Assembly (NCBI RefSeq): GCF_031181555.1
Contig: NZ_JAPSKQ010000035.1
Span: 6,552 to 46,057 of the forward strand
DNA from: Streptomyces sp.
GTDB lineage: Bacteria; Actinomycetota; Actinomycetes; Streptomycetales; Streptomycetaceae
Length of the DNA stretch: 39,506 bases
Direction of reading: 5' to 3'
In this document: positions 35,883-39,506 of the stretch, piece after piece
Layout of the letters: every line of letters starts with the position of its first letter
Position numbering within the stretch: the stretch's first letter is position 1
Program-made: the position numbers and the translations under genes
Notes under the pieces: generated by a model
Database searches by the model: none
The model's input: only the letters and a program-made list of their open reading frames with translations
What the model was told of the DNA's origin: nothing

Positions 35883-35929
35883 GGCTTCCTATTCGGTTGC
35901 CGCAGGCCGGACCGGTCGGATAGGAAGCC
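35883..35929 (+). promoter_or_regulatory. 10-bp inverted repeat overlapping the GNAT ribosome binding site
   Basis: GGCTTCCTAT (35883-35892) is the exact complement of ATAGGAAGCC (35920-35929). The right arm contains the only Shine-Dalgarno-like AGGAAG, 3-8 bases before the ATG. If transcribed, the stem would hide the ribosome binding site; as DNA it could be an operator. Confidence 0.55.
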
Positions 35930-35932
35930 TGC

Positions 35933-36478
35933 ATGCTGAAGGGTGACAGGGTCGGGCTGAGGGCCCGGCACGAGGAGGACATCCCGATCCTGCGGGCCGA
36001 GCTCTACGACGACGTGGTCAACGGCTCGCGGGCGGAGGGCGGGCCGTGGCGGCCGATCACGCCCGGCTCGAAGGATCCGCGGCTCGTGGTGGACGACAAG
36101 GAGCAGGGGCACGTCCCGTTCTCCGTGGTGGAGCTGGACGGCGGCACGCTGGTCGGCACCGCGACGCTGTGGGGCATCGACACCCACAACCGGAACGCGC
36201 ACATCGGACTGGGGCTTCTGCCGTCCGCCCGCGGCAAGGGCTACGGCACCGACGTGGTCGCGGTGCTGTGCCACTACGGTTTCGTCGTGCGCGGCCTGCA
36301 CCGGCTGCAGATCGAGACGCTGTCGGACAACGCCGCGATGCTGCGCGCGGCCGAGCGCAACGGCTTCGTCCGTGAGGGCGTGCTGCGCTCCTCGGCCTGG
36401 GTGCTGGGCGAGTTCCTGGACGAGGTGCTGCTCGGACTCCTCGCCCAGGACTGGAAGCCGGACGCGAAGCACCACTAG
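35933..36478 (+). CDS. GNAT family N-acetyltransferase (RimJ/RimL-like)
   Basis: A 181-residue acetyltransferase of the RimJ/RimL-type GNAT group. Features are a VGLRARHEEDIPILRAELYDD start, the acetyl-CoA loop GLLPSARGKGYGTDVV and LHRLQIETLSDNAAMLRAAERNGFVREGVLR near the end. Substrate unknown. The stop codon TAG (36476-36478) lies in CTAG and its last G is the first base of the adjoining IS end, so the native C-terminus may have been changed by the insertion. Confidence 0.88.
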   Translation: MLKGDRVGLRARHEEDIPILRAELYDDVVNGSRAEGGPWRPITPGSKDPRLVVDDKEQGHVPFSVVELDGGTLVGTATLWGIDTHNRNAHIGLGLLPSARGKGYGTDVVAVLCHYGFVVRGLHRLQIETLSDNAAMLRAAERNGFVREGVLRSSAWVLGEFLDEVLLGLLAQDWKPDAKHH

Positions 36479-36504
36479 GGAGTGTTCTGAGTTGAGATCA
36501 CGGG
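36478..36504 (+). repeat. Left terminal inverted repeat of the IS
   Basis: 27 bp beginning GGG and ending GATCACGGG. It is complementary to 39233-39259 except at positions 4, 5 and 18. Confidence 0.88.
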
Positions 36505-36510
36505 ATCGGT

Positions 36511-36646
36511 CATTCCCGCTCCAGGAGGGTGCTGGCTGCGGTAGACCGGTCGCGTGACTCGTGGTGACCTTACCGATGCCGAGTGGAGTCGATCGAGCCG
36601 CACCTGCCGCTGGAGGCGTTCGGACCGATCCCTGACCTGCGTAGCT
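36511..36646 (+). repeat. 136-bp direct repeat, left copy (IS 5' region)
   Basis: Nearly identical (three mismatches) to 38200-38335. It includes the IS leader and the first transposase codons, then stops abruptly at GTAGCT, after which unrelated FG-GAP leader sequence begins. Confidence 0.92.
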
Positions 36647-36676
36647 GTCCGCCTGCAACCTTTTCCCCCGTCCGCC

Positions 36677-36764
36677 TGTCTCCTGATCACCAACCGCTCC
36701 TGTCTCTGTGGTCCCTGAGCAATCAATCGGCACAGGAGCGGTCGCACAGAATCATCAGGAGACA
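36677..36764 (+). promoter_or_regulatory. Nested double stem in the FG-GAP leader
   Basis: Outer arms TGTCTCCTGAT (36677-36687) and ATCAGGAGACA (36754-36764), and inner arms ACCGCTCCTGT (36693-36703) and ACAGGAGCGGT (36732-36742), each perfect over 11 bp, with a 28-base loop. The right outer arm is the Shine-Dalgarno region CAGGAG, 7 bases before the ATG. GCAACC (36655-36660) and GTCTCC (36678-36683), 17 bp apart, look like an ECF-sigma promoter, in which case the left arm would be only partly transcribed. Confidence 0.7.
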
Positions 36765-36768
36765 CTTC

Positions 36769-38115
36769 ATGCGCATTCGCCCCGCAGCCTGCGCGGCACT
36801 CCTCGTGGCGTCCCTCGCCCCCGTCCTCACGGCACCTCCCGCCAGCGCGGCGGCGGCCAGGTACGCGGACGACTTCAACGGCGACGGCTACCGCGACTAC
36901 GCCAGCTACACCTACGAGCAGTACAGCAAGGGCGGCGGCGTCCGGATCACCTTCGGTACCGCCTCCGGACCCGGCACCCAGACCCAGTTGATCACCCAGG
37001 ACAGCCCCGGTGTCCCCGGCGCCGACGAGACGGAGGACCAGTTCGGCGACGTCCGGGTGCCCGCCGACTTCAACGCCGACGGATACGGGGACCTCGCCGT
37101 GTCGGTGTCGCGCGAGGACGTCGACGGACGCACGGACGAGGGCGGCGTCGTCATCCTGTGGGGAAGCGCGACCGGCCTCTCGGGTGGCACCGCGATCCCC
37201 AACGCCGGCGCCAAGGTGTCGAACGCCCGCTTCGGCCGCGACCTCGCCGCCGGGGATTTCAACGGGGACGGCAAGAAGGACCTGGCCGCGATCAGCGGGA
37301 GCAAGGCCTACGTCTACCGCAGCATCACGCGCACCGGTGCGGCAGGCTCGGTCACCAGCCACGACAAGACGACGAGATTCGCGCCCACGTCCCTGGTCCC
37401 GGGCAACGTGAACGGGGACTCCAAGACCGATCTGGTGATCATCGGAATCACCGACGAACCCGACAACTTCGGCACGGACGCGTGGTTCATCAAGGGCGGC
37501 TCCTCGCTCAGCGCGGGCAAGACCCTGCGCCTCGTCACGAACTACGGCGACCCCAGCGAGGCGGTGATCGCCGACTTCGACAAGGACGGCTACGGGGACC
37601 TCGCGGCGGGCAGCCAGATGTACAACAACTACCGGGGCCGGGTGTCCCTCTGGTACGGCTCCTCCACCGGCCCCGCTACCGCCGTCCGTATCACGCAGGC
37701 CACCGCCAGCGTCTCCGGCACCCCGGAGTCCGGCGACCTGTTCGGCTCCTCCGTCTCGGCCGCCGACATCAACGGCGACGGCTACAAGGACCTCGCGATC
37801 GGCGTCTACGGAGAGAAGATCAGCCAGGAGACGACCGAGGGCGGCGTCCACGTCCTGCGCGGCAGCGCGAGCGGGATCACCGGCACCAACTCCCAGTGGC
37901 TCGCCCGCAACACCGCCGGCGTCCCCGGCGGCGTCGCATGGAACGACTGCTTCGGCGAGCCGGTCCGCCTCCGCGACACCAACCGCGACGGCAAGGCCGA
38001 CCTCTACGTCGGCGCCGTCAACGGCTCGCTGCGCTTCCCCGGCACGTCGTCCGGCGTCACCACGACCGGTGTGACCGACGCCGACACCGAACTCATCTGG
38101 GGCATGCTCCAGTAG
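36769..38115 (+). CDS. Secreted FG-GAP/VCBS seven-bladed beta-propeller protein
   Basis: A 448-residue secreted protein. The signal peptide (about 1-28) ends at PASAAA. Seven calcium-binding DxNxDG-type motifs mark propeller blades: DFNGDGYRD (35), DFNADGYGD (100), DFNGDGKKD (163), NVNGDSKTD (213), DFDKDGYGD (269), DINGDGYKD (333) and DTNRDGKAD (403). This integrin-alpha-like fold is common in Streptomyces exported proteins and mediates binding rather than a known reaction. ATG 36769 has AGGAG 8 bases upstream. The gene sits between the two halves of an IS5-type element and reads in the same direction as the transposase. Confidence 0.92.
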   Translation: MRIRPAACAALLVASLAPVLTAPPASAAAARYADDFNGDGYRDYASYTYEQYSKGGGVRITFGTASGPGTQTQLITQDSPGVPGADETEDQFGDVRVPADFNADGYGDLAVSVSREDVDGRTDEGGVVILWGSATGLSGGTAIPNAGAKVSNARFGRDLAAGDFNGDGKKDLAAISGSKAYVYRSITRTGAAGSVTSHDKTTRFAPTSLVPGNVNGDSKTDLVIIGITDEPDNFGTDAWFIKGGSSLSAGKTLRLVTNYGDPSEAVIADFDKDGYGDLAAGSQMYNNYRGRVSLWYGSSTGPATAVRITQATASVSGTPESGDLFGSSVSAADINGDGYKDLAIGVYGEKISQETTEGGVHVLRGSASGITGTNSQWLARNTAGVPGGVAWNDCFGEPVRLRDTNRDGKADLYVGAVNGSLRFPGTSSGVTTTGVTDADTELIWGMLQ

Positions 38116-38199
38116 GCCCGGCCTCCCGCCCAGCTGCCTGGGGTTCGCCTTGTTCGTACGAGTGCGCCCGCGTCGTGGCCGCTCGCGCAGTTCCCCGCA

Positions 38200-38335
38200 C
38201 ATTCCCGCTCCAGGAGGGTGCTGGCTGCGGTAGACCGGTCGCGTGACTCGTGGTGACCTCACCGATGCCGAGTGGAGTTGATCGAGCCGCACCTGCCGCT
38301 GGGGGCGTTCGGACCGATCCCTGACCTGCGTAGCT
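38200..38335 (+). repeat. 136-bp direct repeat, right copy (IS 5' region)
   Basis: It differs from 36511-36646 at three positions. It lacks the terminal inverted repeat and first 33 IS bases, and is preceded by CGCGCAGTTCCCCGCA, a motif often seen between Streptomyces genes. The 84-bp gap 38116-38199 holds no clear terminator. Confidence 0.92.
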
Positions 38336-38658
38336 ATTTCAACGCGGTGATGTGGCGGTTCCGTACCGGCAGCCCCTGGCGGGATGTGCCGGACAGCTAC
38401 GGCTCCTGGTCGACGATCTACGACCGGTTCCGGATGTGGGCGCGTGACGCGGTCTTCCAGACCCTCATGGACGCGATGATCGCCGAGGCAGCGGCCCGCG
38501 ACGATGTCGATCTCAACCTGGCCAGTGTGGACTCGACGGTTGTCCGCGCGCATCACCATGCGGCGGGCATGGTGGCCGACCCGGAACTCCTTGAGGATCT
38601 GGAGAAGGCCGTGGCGGAGGAAAAGGGGCTGCAGCAAAGGGGCAAAACGTCCCCGTAG
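38272..38658 (+). CDS. IS5-family transposase, N-terminal frame (OrfA)
   Basis: A 128-residue N-terminal half of an IS5-type DDE transposase: IEPHLPLGAFGPIPDLRSYFNAVMWRFRTGSPWRDVPDSYG, then the first catalytic Asp region LASVDSTVVRAHHHAAG. The product likely starts at GTG 38272. An upstream start (GTGACTCGTGG at 38242) would read LTDAEWS and hit TGA because one base is missing relative to the family; the same base is missing in the left copy. The frame ends at TAG 38656-38658, and A_AAG_GGG (38622-38628) allows a -1 shift into OrfB. Confidence 0.85.
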   Translation: MELIEPHLPLGAFGPIPDLRSYFNAVMWRFRTGSPWRDVPDSYGSWSTIYDRFRMWARDAVFQTLMDAMIAEAAARDDVDLNLASVDSTVVRAHHHAAGMVADPELLEDLEKAVAEEKGLQQRGKTSP

Positions 38659-39239
38659 GAGAGGGGTCCGCGGACATGGAGGATCCCGAGCGGGACCAGC
38701 GCCGGGCCGTGCGCCGACGCCGCAGGGCCCGGCTGCGGGCCGCCGAACCGGGCCGCTCCCGGGGCGGGCCGACCAGCAAGGTCCACCTCGCCGTTGAGCG
38801 GCGCTGCCGTCCGCTGTCCATCATCCTCACCCCCGGTCAGGCCGCGGACAGCCCGCGCTTCATCCCCGTCCTCAAGAAGATCAAGGTCCGCGGCCGGGTC
38901 GGCCGTCCCGGGACCAGGCCGGACGCAGTGGCCGGCGACAAGGCTTACTCCTCCCGCGCCAACCGTGCCCACCTGCGCAGACGCAACATCAAGGCGGTGA
39001 TCCCGGAGAAGGCCGACCAGGCCGCCAACCGCAAGAAGAAGGGACACTCCGGCGGCCGCCCGGTCAGCCACGACGCCACGCTCTCCAAAGATCGCAACAC
39101 CGTCGAGCGAGCCATCAACAAGTTCAAGGAGTGGCGGGGGCTGGCCACCCGCTACGACAAGACACCCGAGAGCTACGCCGTCGGGCTCCACCTGCGCGGA
39201 TCCATCCTCTGGTTGCGCAGCCCGCCAGCCCTCCCGTGA
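38595..39239 (+). CDS. IS5-family transposase, C-terminal frame (OrfB, by -1 frameshift)
   Basis: The -1 frame is open from 38595 (just after TGA 38592) to TGA 39237-39239, which lies inside the right inverted repeat. It supplies the rest of the DDE domain: GRSRGGPTSKVHLAVERRCRPLSIILTPGQAADSP, VAGDKAYSSRANRAHLRRRNIKAVIP (second Asp) and KDRNTVERAINKFKEWRGLATRYDK (catalytic Glu). An internal ATG at 38676 is possible, but fusion to OrfA by frameshift at 38622-38628 would restore a full transposase of about 320 residues. The RRAVRRRRRARLR segment is a basic insertion between halves. Confidence 0.82.
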   Translation, partial: GSGEGRGGGKGAAAKGQNVPVGEGSADMEDPERDQRRAVRRRRRARLRAAEPGRSRGGPTSKVHLAVERRCRPLSIILTPGQAADSPRFIPVLKKIKVRGRVGRPGTRPDAVAGDKAYSSRANRAHLRRRNIKAVIPEKADQAANRKKKGHSGGRPVSHDATLSKDRNTVERAINKFKEWRGLATRYDKTPESYAVGLHLRGSILWLRSPPALP

Positions 39240-39259
39240 TCCCAACTCAGAACAGGCCC
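39233..39259 (-). repeat. Right terminal inverted repeat of the IS
   Basis: 27 bp, partner of 36478-36504. It contains the OrfB stop codon, as is common in compact IS elements. Confidence 0.88.
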
Positions 39260-39265
39260 TGGGGG

Positions 39266-39430
39266 GCACCACCCGGAGCGAGGCGGTCCGGCGCCCGGTC
39301 CACAGCGTGTCACGCGCCGGGAGGCGATCGTGCCGCTGTAGTCGCCGGGCAGCGTGTTCGTGTTGGTCCACGGCGCCATCGTCCGCGTGCCGTCCGTCTT
39401 GGTGATCGTCTCGGCCTGGGCGTGAGGGCC
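39266..39430 (-). pseudogene. Partial unrecognised reading frame next to the IS
   Basis: On the - strand a frame beginning after a TGA near 39449 reads a protein-like stretch (QAETITKTDGTRTMAPWTNTNT, then LPGDYSGTIASRRVTRC) with no start codon or ribosome binding site before the IS end. It may be the remnant of a secreted-protein gene cut by the IS, or chance coding. Family not recognised. Confidence 0.3.
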
Positions 39431-39451
39431 GCGAACCGAATAGGCTCATGA

Positions 39452-39492
39452 CGGGAGGGACGCCACAAGTTGAGGTTGAGGCGTCCCTCCCG
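39452..39492. terminator. Strong hairpin terminator near the window end
   Basis: A perfect 13-bp stem (39452-39464 with 39480-39492) around a 15-base loop. It probably ends a gene beyond the right edge or the transcript running out of the IS. Confidence 0.75.
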
Positions 39493-39506
39493 CTGTGCCC
39501 GGACTC

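Larger units (their letters stand above)
36478..39259 (+). mobile_element. IS5-family element carrying an FG-GAP gene
   Basis: The element is 2782 bp, bounded by 27-bp inverted repeats (36478-36504, 39233-39259; 24 of 27 match, sharing TGTTCTGAGTTG and GATCACGGG). The transposase matches the IS5/IS427-type DDE group. Removing one copy of the 136-bp internal duplication plus the passenger segment (1689 bp) leaves 1093 bp, a normal IS5 size. The left junction lies at CTAG, a typical TA target, but the right flank is TG, so no clean target duplication survives. Two readings: an IS that captured a gene, or two IS copies collapsed around a resident gene. Confidence 0.8.

Noticed and set aside
36677..36764. 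Integron attC-like site or transposon end
   Set aside because: The folded shape is reminiscent, but no integrase, no conserved core triplets and no gene-cassette array are present; the Shine-Dalgarno overlap favours leader RNA.

Overview
The window is high-GC actinobacterial DNA and almost certainly a Streptomyces chromosome. The signs are GC-rich third codon positions, many GTG starts, ATGA/GTGA-coupled genes, Streptomyces-type -10 elements, a proteasome activator (bpa) and a perfect 14-bp ParB parS site. The parS site and scattered DnaA-box-like nonamers suggest the central, origin-proximal part of the chromosome. From memory, the order of two bkd operons, two kinases, an ABC pair, MoeA and a K+ channel resembles the SCO3814-SCO3836 interval of S. 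coelicolor; I could not check this.

Layout. 1-3028 (+): a DUF2252 protein, a J-domain-like protein and a single-domain rhodanese. 3088-6773 (-): a tightly overlapped paaABCDE operon encoding phenylacetyl-CoA epoxidase. 7207-9377 (+): a DUF5819/HTTM membrane-protein pair resembling SdpA/SdpB, then a TrmH-type RNA methyltransferase (9388-10146). 10166-14131: paaN (-) divergent from paaH-paaR (+). 14138-18425: an Lrp/AsnC regulator (-) divergent from a complete E1alpha-E1beta-E2 2-oxoacid dehydrogenase operon (bkd1). 18490-21997: a MobA-like/DUF6457 fusion, MoeA and a K+ channel. 22124-23991 (-): a DrrA/DrrB-like ABC exporter. 24268-26924: a quinone oxidoreductase, a Ser-rich cell-surface protein (-) and Bpa. 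27022-30613: two divergent membrane Ser/Thr kinases. 30652-31683 (-): an APH-fold phosphotransferase. 32094-35737: a second E1alpha-E1beta-E2 operon (bkd2). 35933-36478: a GNAT acetyltransferase. 36478-39259: an IS5-family element carrying a secreted FG-GAP propeller gene. 39260-39506: an unrecognised partial frame and a strong terminator.

How the genes work together. The most striking signal is one 14-bp palindrome, ACCGA-N4-TCGGT, at exactly three promoters: paaA (6815-6828), paaN/paaH-paaR (11960-11973) and bkd1 (14761-14774). It fits the known PaaR-type operator core, and the TetR gene at 13541 is the natural candidate to bind it. The bkd1 2-oxoacid dehydrogenase therefore appears wired into the phenylacetate regulon, while its paralogue bkd2 lacks the box. 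No paaK (phenylacetate-CoA ligase) is visible. My main hypothesis is that bkd1 makes phenylacetyl-CoA directly from phenylpyruvate, or at least that its expression is gated by phenylacetyl-CoA.

The second notable structure is the right-hand mobile element. A 1.1-kb IS5-type element with 27-bp terminal inverted repeats is split by about 1.7 kb containing an FG-GAP gene and a 136-bp duplication of the IS 5' region. The FG-GAP leader forms two nested perfect 11-bp stems, the outer one covering the Shine-Dalgarno sequence. No tRNA, rRNA, CRISPR array or prophage was seen.
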